NCBI GenBank assembly: GCA_039566865.1
Contig: CM076948.1
Coordinates: 21,587,001-21,651,000, forward strand
Source of the DNA: Aurelia coerulea
Lineage: Eukaryota > Cnidaria > Scyphozoa > Semaeostomeae > Ulmaridae
Direction: 5' to 3'
Length of the DNA stretch: 64,000 nucleotides
Shown one piece after another: positions 10,966 to 53,546 of the stretch. A program made the translations under genes and the position numbers. The notes below the pieces were generated by a model. The model did not search any database. It was given only the letters and a program-made list of their open reading frames with translations, and had not been told where the DNA came from. The stretch's first letter is position 1. The number at the start of each line of letters is the position of its first letter.

Positions 10966-12052
10966 TGTACATAGTTTTTACCTTATGCTAGCGGTAGAAT
11001 TTAGTAACACTGTTAATGATCGAGCCAATTATATCCTGGTTCTAACAGGAAGCACATTCATGTAGGAATCTGTCGACTTGTTGAGTTACAAGCTTGCATA
11101 CCGTAGAGCGAGTGGATGACTTTCGCAAAAAAAGGTTCTATGCACCAAATTCACAATGACGTCGGTTCTTTTGAAATGCCTCATTCGCCTCGATACAATT
11201 TTGAGCTGAACCCCAAAAGCGTGCATTGCTCTGAGCAAGGCATGAAATGGTTGTTACGTGCGGGTACTTGCATATGAATAGGTTTGGTTGTTTGGTGTGG
11301 ATTTCTTGCTATGCTGGGATTTGCATCATTCGCCTCGAAGTGATATTAATTGTGAATAAGGTCTATTTTAGTCTATGACAAAGTTTAGACGTTCTTTCGC
11401 ATTTTTCAGCGCAGCCAACCATTAGGCTTTGTATCTCTGTTTATAATATATTACAGCGATTGATTTAACTGAGTGCACATTCCGAGATGTGTAAACTTAT
11501 CCTCAATACGGACAAATTGCTTTTTCATAACGGAGACCTGCATTTCCTTTCGAAATGAACCTTGTATTGCTGTACATTAAGTAACTGTAGAAAAAACTGT
11601 TGCAGTACAGAACTTCATGGTTAAAAGGGGTCGGCCTAAGCCGCTCAGAACCTTACAACGGTCTTGATAAAATTGTTGTATTCAGGAATTTATAAAACAG
11701 AAAAATCGATTGTAAAATGGAAACACAAACTCGTCACTTGTTTTAACTTTGATTCACTTTTGTAAGATTTTATTCTCCATTTCAGTTTAATTGATATTGA
11801 CATTCTTGTACGAAGTAACGATAGAAGAAATATTGTTGCATTTCAATGTATCACACATTGAAATGCAAATGTTTTGGAAGGCAAACTGTTTTCTGAAAGT
11901 TCAGGTACTATTTTGACTTAAGATTGTTGACAAAACCTCACGTGTTGATCTCACTGCTACTCGTTGTATTATGGACGAACTTCTTGTTAAAGCGATGTAA
12001 TTTATTTGATACGTCGTGCTGGGTGGGAGAATCCGTAGCTGGGAGCCTTCCA
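10966..12052. other. intergenic, nothing recognised
   Basis: Follows the Aurora stop codon and MITE. No open frame, RNA gene or clear repeat boundary could be supported. Confidence 0.4.
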
Positions 12053-12685
12053 TTTTTACTTTGCGCAACAAGAGCAGATTTTGTAATACAATAGCAAAAG
12101 TTGCGTTTGATTGACACCTCAATTCAAAGCGATTAGCGACTGCAGACAAAGGAAATTCTCTCAACCAATAATTCAAAACAAGCAAAGCCGCAAAAGTTTC
12201 CCCAAAACTGGTAGGGCAAACTCTCGCCTTGTGCAAGCGAAAGATGGTTTTTAAGGGAAGTTATGTGCTTATAGCAAAAGAGGAAGGGTAAATCTAAAGT
12301 TCTGTCGCATAGATTATATGTATTGGATTCAGGAGCGGAGCAGAAGGCATTGTAATTCTCGCGTCTTTAGGGCTTAAAATAAAACGATTACAAAACAGCT
12401 CCTAAATCAAATAAACATAATCTAAGCGACAGAACTTTAGATTTACCCTTCTTCTTTCGCTATAAGCACATAACTTCCCTTAAAAACCATCTTTCGCTTG
12501 CACAAGGCGAGAGTTTGCCCTACCAGTTTTGGGGAAACTTTTGCGGCTTTGTTTGTTTTGAATTACTGGTTGAGAGAATTTCCTTTGTCTGCAGCCGCTA
12601 ATCGCTTTGAATTGAGGTGTCAATCAAACGCAACTTTTGCTATTGTATTACAAAATCTGCTCTTGTTACTTTGCGCTTTTACATT
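12053..12685. mobile_element. foldback element, arms about 270 bp, copy 1
   Basis: The left arm (about 12056-12325) is the reverse complement of the right arm (about 12405-12680), from GCAACAAGAGCAGATTTTGT inward, with a short loop rich in AAATAAAAC-like sequence. Frames read through the arms in both directions (MHKARVCPTSFGETFAAL) because the arms are mirror images; this need not be a protein. A second copy lies at 52455-53075 and a decayed one at about 33287-33600. Confidence 0.8.
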
Positions 12686-13427
12686 TTCAATGACAACAGA
12701 TTTTTTCCGTCATCGTTCTCAGACCACACCTCTTTCTCTTCCAGTTTTTGCCTCTGGCTGCATTGCAATGTTTGTTCGTGGATTAGATTAGAATTTGCTT
12801 ATCCACGCCCTCCCTCCCCGCCACTCCTTTCTCCTCCTTCAAATAGTCAACATGAATAGATAGAGTTCTTACAAGACTGTTGAATCAATTTTTCTTATTT
12901 AGTACAATCTAGAAATTCCGTTTCGTGACCTTTTTCTATATAAAACGTCCAGCTTTGAAGTTGTCACGTCAAACCATGTGTCCCAAAAATGTCCCATGTT
13001 TAAAGACAAGTGACGGATATATAGCGTCTGGTTTAGAAACAGAACAAAAGACGGACGGCTGCATTCCTTCATTGGTCCAATTCATTTGATAATCTCTCGA
13101 GATGGCGAATACAATAGAAGACAAAAGGCTTTATTTGAATTCCCAGGCCTCTAAATTAAGTTGTCTTATATCTCCGTCATTTGACATTATGGAGAAGCGA
13201 AAATGCCAAAACTGCAAGTTGCTTTTATTTCTATTCTTGGGAATTCTTGCGTGGATCTTTGACAGTTTCCCGTAACTGCATGGTATATATTATTTGTTAC
13301 ATATTTTGTAGTAATTAGGATTTTGTTGACATTAGTCTCGTTTATAATCAATTGATTGTGAAAATGACTTTTCTTGTCTCCTGCCTTCTGTTCTGCCACT
13401 TTTCAGGCCTTGAAGCAGGCTTGAGAA

Positions 13428-15714
13428 GCATACGGCACAGTGATCCAGCAAGTGTAATAAATGCCGAAAAATGAAAGTTCTCAAAATCAATCAAGCTGTA
13501 GCTCATTTGAAAGAGCAATGATTGGGAGTCAAAATAAAAAATAAATTATTAAAATCGGACCTATGAGAGCCAAGAAACAGATTTTTAAAGTTTCAAGAAA
13601 TCACAAGTTTACAAATTTCATATCGAGATGACAATTAACACTTGATTTAGGCTAACTTCAAAATTCAATTTCTCTGCTCAAGCAGCTCCGATTCTTGAAA
13701 TTATTTTTTTTTTTTTATTGTATACATCTCAGCATTATGTGTCTTTCATTTCATTGAAAACGAGTGGAAAATTTTCGCGAATTTTGCGAATTACTAAAAG
13801 TACACCATATTTGAGGATAAAAACCGATATTTAGGTAGAAACAGTTGAAAATCTAAAAGACGGGGTCAAACGGTGTCTTAGTAAAAAATATTACAATTAA
13901 ATAGAGCATGTTTCGAGCGCGTGTGCCAAAGGTTATCTTTGGGAACCTTCTGCAAAAAATTCTATGGTCGTTTTAGAATGTGTGGTCATTTCTTGAAAAT
14001 AACATGTGGTCGTTACTGAAACCAGTGTTGTTTTACATAATCTGAATTGATATTTTAGATAACGCCCTAAACTCATTTCAAATTAAAGGCAAGTCCTTCA
14101 GCTGAATTCTTGAAACTAGGATGAATTGAAGAAACTAAAAATCAAAATACATTAACGTATAGTGGACTGAAGAACCAGGAACTCTACTCTTTGTGACGTC
14201 TGAACCCGACACTGTATCAATCATGTCAAATTCAATTCCGAAGCTAAACGTTCTTTCTTATCACTGTCAGACTAGACCTGATGCTTCCTCTTGAACTTTA
14301 ATGTCATAGTTGTAGTTGACTGATTTTGGCCGTACTTTCTTCAAAACGAGAACAAATGGTTATTGATCTGATTGATTTGATAGTTAAAAGGACAGGGCAA
14401 ATTTTGCGATTCTGTGGTGCTACTTCGACGTTTGCCTCGCAGTTTCTGAGACTACAGACACCACTAAGACTGCAACGTTGATAGACTGAAGCTTTTCACC
14501 TATGGTATGATGCTGCACTTAGCAATACATTTCCTCTCGGAAGAGAATTGATTTCCTTACTATACACCAGATGCTTGCCCATAACTGGGAGCTGCTTGAA
14601 TTCTCAAAAAAGGCTATCCGATAGGTGTATGGTTTGAAAGCAGTCCTAACGCCTGGAACAAACATGTTCACAGCTTTCAAATTGACCCAGGATTCAGAGC
14701 AAGACAAACGTTTGTGCAACATGACATCCGTTACGTTTTGTCAGAATGCTCATAACATGCCCAGAATGTAGCAAAAGCGAGCCATATTCTACAAACTACG
14801 GCCAAAGTCAATGAGATGAATTATGATACTAAAACTCAAGAAGAAACATTGGAGAAGTCTTTATATTTATAACTGTGATAAGAAAGAACGTTATGTCTCT
14901 GAACTGAATTTGATGTGATTTGATGCAGTATTGAAACCAGACGTCACAAAGAGTAGAGTTCCTGGTTCTTCAATCCATTATACGTTAATGTATTTTGATT
15001 TTTAGTTTCTTCAATTCATCCTAGTTTCAAGAATGCAGCTGAATGACTTGTATTTAATTTGAAATGAGCTTAGGGCGTTATCTAAAATATCAATTCAGTT
15101 AATGTAAAACAACACTGGTTTCAGCAACGACCACATGTCATTTCAAGAAATGACCACACATTCTAAAACGGCCATAGAATTTTTTGCAGAAGGTTCCCAA
15201 AAATAACCTGTGGCACACGCACTCAAAACATGTTCTAGTTAATTGTAATATTTTTTGCTAAGACACCGTTTGACCCCGTCTTTTAGATTTTCAATTGTTT
15301 CTACCTAAATATCGGTTTTTATCCTCAAATATGGTACTTGTAGTAATTCGCAAAATTCGCGAAAATTTTCCACTCGTTTTCAATGAAATGAAAGACACAT
15401 AATGCTGAGATGTATACAATAAAAATAAAAAAATAGTTTCAAGAATCGGAGCTGCTTGAGCAGAGAAATTGAATTTTGAAGTTAGCCTAAATCAAGTGTT
15501 AATTGTCATCTCGATATGAAATTTGTAAACTTGTGATTTCTTGAAACTTTAAAAATCTGTTTCTTGGCTCTCATAGGTCCGATTTTGATAATTTCTTTTT
15601 TATTTTGACTCCCAATCATTGCTCTTTCAAATGAGCTACAGCGTGATTGATTTTGAGAACTTTCATTTTTCGGCATTTATTACACTATTTTGCCATTCTG
15701 GATCACTGTGTACG
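13428..15714. mobile_element. 2.3-kb foldback transposon with about 850-bp arms
   Basis: Left arm (about 13434-14290) and right arm (about 14870-15712) are long inverted repeats, ending CACAGTGATCCAG and CTGGATCACTGTG and flanked by TAC on each side. The arms differ by scattered substitutions and small gaps, so the pair is not recent. The about 580-bp centre holds a decayed coding remnant (14562-14775). No transposase domain recognised. Confidence 0.8.
14562..14775 (+). pseudogene. decayed coding remnant inside the foldback loop
   Basis: The plus-strand frame from 14562 gives TIHQMLAHNWELLEFSKKA, one in-frame stop, then about 50 more residues (AVLTPGTNMFTAFKLTQDSEQ) before another stop. It shares HQMLAHNWEL with the remnant at 338-600. 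It may be cargo or the relic of the element's own protein. Family not recognised. Confidence 0.4.
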
Positions 15715-16599
15715 GGTCAAATCTTTCAATAGGGCACAGGGAAACCCGCAAATCTTCCAATATCACGCTTATAAGCCAATGATATCGCCGTATTCCGATC
15801 ACATGACTGAAAATAAGGCTTTCGAGATAACTTTTCGAGTACCATCACGAAAATAGAAATGAATATTCCACTAATAAAGACAGCTGGTGTTACCACGAAT
15901 CGATTCTCCACATTTGTTTTTCTGCATTTGGATAAAATCTCATCAGGGATCGGCGTTACTTCGAATTTCATTCCTTCGAAAATTGGCCTATGTTCAAGAA
16001 TTCTTCAGGAACGCTACAAATAAGATATAGCTTTCAAAATGTCACATGTTACGAGAATTATGTCCAGGAATAACATGAAAATATTTGTTTGTTTGATTTT
16101 TGAAAATCCTTGACGAATTAAAGCTATTTTCTGCCAAGAAAGCTGATGGGTCTACTTTCACCCGCAGCAGAATTCCAGTAATCTGCATTAAATCACTCCT
16201 TTTCGTAATAATAACCAGCGGATACATTAACGGATAACTTAACCACAGTTCCAATTTCTTTCCACCAATTTATCATCCATAATTTCGATAAAGTGATATA
16301 AGACTTTTCAGGCTCAGCAGCAAACCGTCCAACAACCGTCGATTCAAACTTTTCTTGATGCAAACACCTTGGAAGTCTTGCAAGACTTGCATAAAACAAA
16401 AGGTTTTGCAAGACTTAGGTCTCCCATGACACATTCTATCGCAGCAAGATAAAGAGAAATTGATACATTTCTCAAAGATTGCAAATTTCTTTGTCACATC
16501 GGAAAAGTAAATAATTTGTGTAAAGAAATTCCCACTGCAATCTATTCTCAAAGGTGTACAATCTATCACCAGATCTATAATATGGGAATAAACCATGGG

Positions 16600-16904
16600 T
16601 AGTTAGACACTGCTGGTGTGCTTCTATGTAGAAGAGCTGTATCTGCGGGGGAAATTTTTTATAGTACCGCGGAGGAGATATCTGCGGGGAAAACTTTTTA
16701 TAGTACTGCGGAGGAGATATCTGCGGGGAAATTTCTTATAGCAATGCGGAGGAGATATCTGCGGGGGAAATATTTATAGTACTGCGGAACTGCGGAATAT
16801 TTTTGTTCTTTCGATATCTCCTCCGCAGTACTGCAAAAAATTTCCCTCGCAGATACATAATATCCAGCGCTTCTCCATAGAAGCACACCAGCAGTGTCTA
16901 ACTA
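16600..16904. mobile_element. 305-bp MITE with internal about 47-bp repeats
   Basis: Ends TAGTTAGACACTGCTGGTG and CACCAGCAGTGTCTAACTA are perfect inverted repeats. Between them a phrase GAGGAGATATCTGCGGGG is repeated about three times head to tail and then appears inverted, so the whole unit can fold. Confidence 0.75.
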
Positions 16905-17152
16905 CTCATGAATAAACACACTTCCTACAAGGTAGGCGCCCTTGGTTGCAAAGCACGAAAAGCCCCTTTTGTAAGCCATTCAATTCAATCAACCATTTCC
17001 TTGTTGGTTGATTAATAATAATAATGATACTAATATTTATACAGGATAACCTATCAGCAAAATGATTATAAAAGGAAAAGAACTTATAGCTAGAGGAGCA
17101 TCGCCCTATATGGTCAGCTAACGTTTTTCATCATATCTGACCGCGCTGCAAA

Positions 17153-17195
17153 AACTTCGTTTCAAAAGGAGTGAAGCCTCATCAGACTTCTTTGC
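17153..17195 (-). other. hammerhead-ribozyme-like core
   Basis: On the minus strand: an intact CTGATGA, a 15-base segment with only weak pairing potential, then GAAAC. The two conserved boxes are complete but stem II is poor (GG...CC at most). It could be a decayed hammerhead from a Penelope-like element, or chance. Confidence 0.22.
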
Positions 17196-17320
17196 TTTTT
17201 CTTGCTCATTTCGGTTTTTCAAGTGGAGCAAAATCGGATAAGGGCCTCAAGTAAGTGGTGGACTTGCTCCAAGTCACGCTTTCTTTTTGGTCTTTCTTTC
17301 AGGAAAACAAGGAGACAAAT

Positions 17321-17824
17321 GCCCGGGGGGGGGGCACTCCCATACTTGACCTGACGGGATGTGCCGCTCAACAGGGTGTCCTTTTGCGGTAAAAATTATG
17401 CGACAGGGTGTCATTTTCTAGCGAAAATTATGCGACAGGGTATTATAATAGGTAAAAAAAATTATGCGACAGGGTATCACAAGCAAAAATTGCGTTCTAC
17501 ACCGTATTTGAGAGGCAAAATTTTTATGCGACAGGGTATCACAAGCAAAAATTGCGTTCGACACAGTATTTGAGAGGCAAAATTTTTATGCGACAGGGTA
17601 TCACAAGCAAAAATTGCGTTCTACACAGTATTTGAGAGGCAAAATTTTTATGCGACAGGGTATCACAAGCAAAAATTGCGTTCTACACAGTATTTGAGAG
17701 GCAAAATTTTTATGCGACAGGGTATACTTTTGGCCTATTTTTTATGCGACAGGGTGCAGGGTGTGGAGAGGTTTTCCGCACACCCCCGTCACTTCCCTAG
17801 TCAAGTACCCCCCCCCCCCCCTAG
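17321..17824. mobile_element. G-run-ended MITE carrying a tandem array
   Basis: Begins GCCCGGGGGGG...CACTCCC with ATACTTGAC inside and ends GTCAAGTACCCCCCC, an inverted pair. Most of the interior is the 62-bp array described separately. A relative with the same G-run ends lies at 21580-21922. Confidence 0.65.
17464..17750 (+). repeat. 62-bp tandem repeat, four full units
   Basis: ATGCGACAGGGTATCACAAG starts recur at 17464, 17526, 17588, 17650 and (partly) 17712, an exact 62-bp period, with only single-base differences between units. Shorter, more diverged ATGCGACAGGGT units lead in from about 17398 and close the array at about 17744. Confidence 0.9.
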
Positions 17825-18322
17825 CCTCACTACATAAGGACCCTCAACTTACGCTCATCTAATTGAAGTGAATTAATGTTGTTGTCGCTCCAGTCAAGGG
17901 CCTTATGGACTAACTCTTCTCAAAACGGCAAAAAAAATTCTCGCCAGGAACAAATTTGTTCCTGGACCAATCAGGATGCAAAACTTGAAATAACTTGATG
18001 GGATTGGCTGATTCTTCTTCAATTCAAACTTCCCGCCAAAGGCAAACAAACGAATTCGAACAACGCGTTCGACTGAACTGCTCCAACGATGAAAATCTCA
18101 AAGTAGCGAACGAATTTACGAGATCTTTTGCGTCCCCAAACAACGAAAATGGCACTTATAGGTAGGATTTTTTTGCTTAGCTTGAAGAAACATTCATCTA
18201 AGTACTGATAGCTTGTTTTGCAGTGTAGCACTTCAGGAAAACCACTTTTTGCGGCGATTTAGGGTCGGTGGTTTCAAGAAAAAATAGCAGATGATTTAGG
18301 CCATGTCCGTTTCTGGAAGCGT

Positions 18323-18394
18323 AAGTCCATGAGTCGTAGTTATAGCGTCCATCAGCCTATCAATAGCGATAACCTACGAACATATAATCAGTCT
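18323..18394. mobile_element. end fragment of the TAGACTGAT (MULE-like) family
   Basis: About 70 bp match the right end of the element at 46530-48112: ATGAGTCGTAGTTA, AATAGCGATAAC, then ATAATCAGTCTA followed by a C run. The left end is absent, so this is a fragment or solo end. Confidence 0.55.
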
Positions 18395-18665
18395 ACCCCC
18401 CCCCCCCCCCCCGGGCAAATACTACTATTCACTGCGGAACCTTTCAATATTTGCTTTTGTGAGTCAAATGAAAACATGATATGATCAGGCCTTTTCTGGA
18501 AAATCCAGGTGTCAGTATGGAGCTTGCATATATGAATAGCTCTCCGGCTTTCTATCGGCTGTTCAAGGTTTTCGATAATGGCCTGATAATTAATTCCAAA
18601 GACTCACTGAATTGAACTTAGACGTTAGACCATACGTTGACAACCGCAGCGGAAATTCCCAGGCG

Positions 18666-18909
18666 ATGTTTGTTGTAATCAAATCTGACATCATGGTTTC
18701 GCCTCGGTTCCGTGTGATCTCTTCACATTGCGCATTCTCGCGCGATCAAAACAAAATTAAGCAGAGAGGAACATCTGTCACTGTGAAAAAGCCTTCATTT
18801 TTCTCAATATCGGCTTATCTCAAAAAGCAAGCTACAAGTAAGGATCTTCAACATTTAGAATACATATGCTTCGATAGTTTACGCTTACGAGAGTCACTAA
18901 AGTCTAGGG

Positions 18910-18917
<8 letters not shown>
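18666..18917 (+). other. upstream ORF overlapping the CCDC102-like start
   Basis: An ATG-started frame of 83 codons ends with TAA at 18915-18917, overlapping the CCDC102-like start (ATG 18910) by 8 bases in another frame (…GGGATGAGTAA…). If it lies in the mRNA leader it would be a repressive upstream ORF, with re-initiation needed for the main frame. Whether it is transcribed cannot be judged from sequence. Its product is not recognisable. Confidence 0.3.
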
Positions 18918-49290
<30,373 letters not shown>

Positions 49291-49399
49291 AAGGTATATA
49301 TTGTAAATAGTAACATTAACAATTAATTTTAATTGACCGCTCATGAAATGAGAATATATTTAAACCCCATAGTAATATGTATAATACATCATTTATCTT

Positions 49400-49943
49400 C
49401 CGGGTATCCCAAAAAATCGTTGCAAGTTTGAAAGTTACTGAAATCTTTCAGGAAAAGTTGTCTTGAAAATTTGCTTTTTCTATTATTACAAAAAGCAAAG
49501 TTAATTTTAGGGGCGGAGCTACCAGATTTTGAAACATGCTGCAAACTAACACGGTATGTTATAAGACATTTTGTTCCAATGAAACATTGGCGTAATGTCT
49601 TCTTCGTAATGGCGTAATGGCGTAATGGCGTAATGGCGTAATGGCGTAACTTTGTTTCGTAACTTTTTATTTCTGTTTCATGAATTTTTATTGCAATGAA
49701 AATTCAGCCTCGATCCTGTGTTTTGTAATAAACAATAGAGAGAATAGTATTGCATGAACCAATCAGCTTCATGACATATGCCCTTTAACGACCGGCACAT
49801 TCTTGTTTTTTTTACCCTGTTTTGATGTTCTGACGTCATCAGATTGCTAAATCGCAGTAAAGGAAAAAGTGACAGGCTTTTGCTTTCAAGAAATACGATT
49901 TTAATGATTTGTCAAGCTTGCAACTATGATTTGGGACATTCGG
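49400..49943. mobile_element. diverged CCGGGTATCCCAAAAAA MITE with octamer repeat
   Basis: Left CCGGGTATCCCAAAAAATCG, right mirrored …GGGACATTCGG before TA. Inside, GCGTAATG is repeated in tandem about five times (49611-49650). Confidence 0.65.
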
Positions 49944-50964
49944 TATCAAATTCCCTTTCTCCTTATGTGGAGACATGAAACTAATGTATCGATTCGCTCC
50001 AAATGAATTTTGTCAAACTCTCTGGTGTCGACTTTTCCAGGCTACAAAGATTTGCTCGGAGAATCCAAAATTCGACGTTGTTCAAATTTCTGGCCAAAAT
50101 TTTGATTCAATTGCATTTGAAGCCCGTTTATGTTCTTGATGCCCAAAATAACTTTTAATAATGTCAAACCAGTTTTAACCCCCAGGATACTTTGAAAATG
50201 TTCTCATTTATAAAATGATCATCCAGTACGTTGTACAGAAAAGGAAAAATTAAAATAAATATGCAAAAACAAAATCATCCATTGTAAAAGCGTAACTGTT
50301 ACATCTCTTCGCCGACTTCGCAATCTTTGAAGCACCATCTGAGTTAAGAAACCAGAAGCATTTGTTATGATCGAAACTTAACACGTGATAACTTCAATGG
50401 GCAGATTAAAGGAGTGTGCTGGTTCGGCATGTGAAACCATGCCCTAGAATTTATAGAGTCTCCCAAGATCTTACCCCAACATTTTACTGACATGTTCATC
50501 TTGTTGCTTCAGCAGCCTGATTTCGCTTCTTCAACCCATCGTTGACCGATATAGTCTTCCCCTTAGGGAGGGATTTACTAACATACACTGACAGGTATGT
50601 GCCCCTCATAATTTTAATCAGAGACCCCTTTAAATTCCTTAAAATTAGATCGTTTCAAGGAGATGATGTCATCATAAGATTGGAAGGGATACCCAACATT
50701 TTATATTGCCGTGTACCATCATTGGCATAGTAAATTTGAAGCATTCGCACAAATGGGTACAGATTATTCAGAAGGACACAAAAGGGGTTTCTTTCCTCAA
50801 TCCACATTGGTATAAATGAGAAGATCCCGAGCCTGTTTACCAGAATTCCGAATCATGTTAAAGAGCCCTGTGGTCCCCATGTTCTTTTACACCCTGGCAA
50901 ACCATCAGAATCATATTGGCGTTAAACAAAGTAGTTTGAAGACACAATAGTGGAAATGTGAATA
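49944..50964. other. intergenic, nothing recognised
   Basis: Downstream of the CCDC102-like stop. No exon, element end or RNA gene could be supported. Confidence 0.4.
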
Positions 50965-51374
50965 CCGTAAAAACGCTATTAAGCCCCTGGGGGTCGGGGG
51001 AGGGGGGGCTTATTTAATTTCGACCTCTCCAGAGGGTGGTTAAAAGAGAGGACCTTATTAGAGAGGGGGCCTATTCATAAAATCAAATGACAAGGATATA
51101 TATATATGATAGCTTGTCAGTTCTTTTAAACCCCATATTTTGCGGATTCAACATACAATTTTATGAGTCAAACACATAAATTCGTCACAGTTTATCCCCA
51201 ACCACATCAAAATTAACATGCAAACTTGTTTAGCTAAATGAATGGAAAATCTTTAGTAATTTCTGGATTTTGATATAGTGTGGGGGGGGGCTTGATCAAG
51301 AGGGGGCTTATTTAACATTTTGGCGCAGAGGTGAGGGGCTCATTAGAAAGGGGGGCTAAATAGAGCTTTTACGG
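50965..51374. mobile_element. AAGCCCC / GGGGCTTA MITE, uninterrupted copy
   Basis: 410 bp, CCGTAAAAACGCTATTAAGC to …GAGCTTTTACGG, TA at 50963-50964 and 51375-51376. Serves as the empty-site reference for 43043-45121. Confidence 0.8.
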
Positions 51375-51562
51375 TAGTTTCACGAAAGGAAGCTTTCCTT
51401 CAGTTATTTTTTAAGAATGTCCGTTGGTTGAGTTCAAAGTAATGCATTGCAACATTTACTTGAAGATTGAAGAGAATATACAGCCTCACGGTTGCTAAGC
51501 CAAAATTGTCTTGATACAGTATGAAAGTCACTGTGAAACCGCAAAAGATTTTGGGGAGCACG

Positions 51563-52070
51563 TGATCTGAAGCGAACATTTTATTGGCGCAAATGAATAG
51601 CGCCGTTGAATGATAAAAAATGCCGTTTAAGATTGGTTGATACCTTGTCTCATTTTTGAGTTATCCACTGTTTAGTACCATTGGCTGATGACGTCATTTT
51701 GTTTGCAAAAAAGCAAACAAAAGTATGCAAGGTTGACCATGTTTCTAAAGAGAAATCTAATTTAAAAAACTTTGCACAATTAACGTGCCTTTCTAAACAT
51801 CACATGAAGTCATGAGGCAATTTATATTGAATTTATTTGGCTCAGCTGAAATGTTTCATACAACAGTAACCTTTCAAAGATCAGATAGAGCTTTATCTCC
51901 ATATGTTATCCTAGTCATTTGCAAACAAAATGACGTCATCAGCTGAAACGTAAAATCAGTGGATAACTTGAAAACGAAATGAGATATCAAAGAAATTTAA
52001 ACAGGATTTCAAATCATTCGACAGTGCTGTTCATATGCATTAATAAAAAATTTCGCTTCAAGTTTTCGGG
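51563..52070. mobile_element. foldback MITE with paired TGACGTCA sites
   Basis: Arms about 51568-51720 and 51920-52068 are inverted repeats (GAAGCGAACATTTTATT…, GATGACGTCATTTTGTTTGC). Each arm contains TGACGTCA, the CRE palindrome. A partial relative lies at 59158-59285. Confidence 0.65.
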
Positions 52071-52454
52071 ACAAAGTCCCATAATGCACCAATCCACAAA
52101 CCTCTTCGCGCGCGTCTATTTAGCTTTTAGTTAAAACAGTAGTTGGGTAAAAATTATCCTGCTTTATTGAATATATGTTTTTTAGTTCACTATAAGTTTT
52201 ATAGTTGTTATATATAAGTTGGATGCATTCATCCCTTTTAAAGATAAGCTTAAAATTTGAATTTTAGAGTTATAGTGGTTCATCAATACGTTCGTTCGCT
52301 CGTTCGTTCATTGCTTAATGAAGAAATATGGTTATAGATAGTTATATACTGAGGAAATTTACGATTAAATCTAATGCTGAAAATCTTATGATTACAGAAA
52401 ACTTCAAGGAGATTATTGAATGATTTTTATGTTTTGTGTTCTCGAGATTCAAGC

Positions 52455-53075
52455 AAGATGTACAGCGCAACAAGGACAGATTTTGTAAGATAGTAGCATG
52501 AGTTGCTTTTGATTGACACCGCAATTCAAAGCGATTAGCGATCACAGACAAAGGACATTCTCTCAACCAGTAATTCAAAACAAACAAATCCGCAAAAGTT
52601 TCTCTGAAACCCAGGTAGCTAGCTCGGTCGTTGTGCATTCCAGAAATTATTTTTAAGGGCAAACATGAGCATAGATCGAAAGAAGAAGGATATATCTACA
52701 CATCTGCCGCGGGCATTTCATTTCTTTGGTCCAGAAGCTGAGCAGTAAATGTTTTGATAACACCCAAAAAAATAAGAGAATTGAATCGCCTCCTAAACGG
52801 CTTTTGAACCAAGCATATAAAATGCCCGCGGTAGATGTGTAGATATATCCTTCTTCTTTCGATATATGCTCATGTTTGCTCTTGAAAACAATTTTTGGAA
52901 TGCACAACGAGCGAACTAGCTACTTGGGTTTCAGAGAAACTTTTGCTGCTTTGTTTGTTTTGAATTACTGGTTGAGAGAATTTCCTTTGTCTGTGACCGC
53001 TAATCGCTTTGAATTGAGGTGTCAACAAAAGCAACTCGCGCAATTGTATTACAAAATCTGCCCTTGTTGTACAGC
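52455..53075. mobile_element. foldback element, GCAACAAG family, copy 2
   Basis: Arms 52459-52745 and 52800-53075 mirror each other. Sequence matches copy 1 in the outer arms but the inner arms (ACATCTGCCGCGGGCAT…) differ, so the two copies had different centres or have been replaced by gene conversion. Confidence 0.78.
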
Positions 53076-53183
53076 GCTGGACTACAAATATGTGATTAAT
53101 TCCAAGTTTCACGCTTCAAGCATACCGAGTCGACCAAAAAGAACTTCACATGTTTGAAAATTCGTTATGCGGAGAGTACGTAA

Positions 53184-53546
53184 AGGGGCTGTACAAGATT
53201 TTTTAAACAGTCGAAAACCCCGGGTCGAAAACCCGGGCACGTGACTGAAGCCTTGGGTTTTTAATGGCGGCCAATTTCATCGCAGCTTCTACCTAAGTTT
53301 CATTGCAGTGTTTCCTTTTCTATGTCTATGAAATGTGATAGAACTTTTTATATCCATTAAAACTTTCAAATGTTCGGAGTTAGAACAACAGAACAAATCC
53401 TCCACCAAAGCTTCGATCACCAAGATTGTCGCAGATACTTTGGATTACTATTCTCTGTATCGCCATTAGCTATGTTGTGTTTAGCCTAACACCTTCGATG
53501 ATTTGACACGCAGATCCACGCAGAGAGGACGGGTTGTACAGCTCCT
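53184..53546. mobile_element. TTAA-type MITE (AGGGGCTGTACAAG ends), full copy
   Basis: AGGGGCTGTACAAGATTTTT to …TTGTACAGCTCCT, TTAA at the right (53547-53550), GTAA at the left. Confidence 0.75.

Noticed and set aside
11901..12791. Mirror-image frames MHKARVCPTSFGETFAAL on both strands
   Set aside because: They come from the inverted arms of the foldback; a frame in one arm is necessarily present in the other.
17361..17573. 70-codon frame with repeated MRQGITSK
   Set aside because: Translation of the 62-bp tandem array only.
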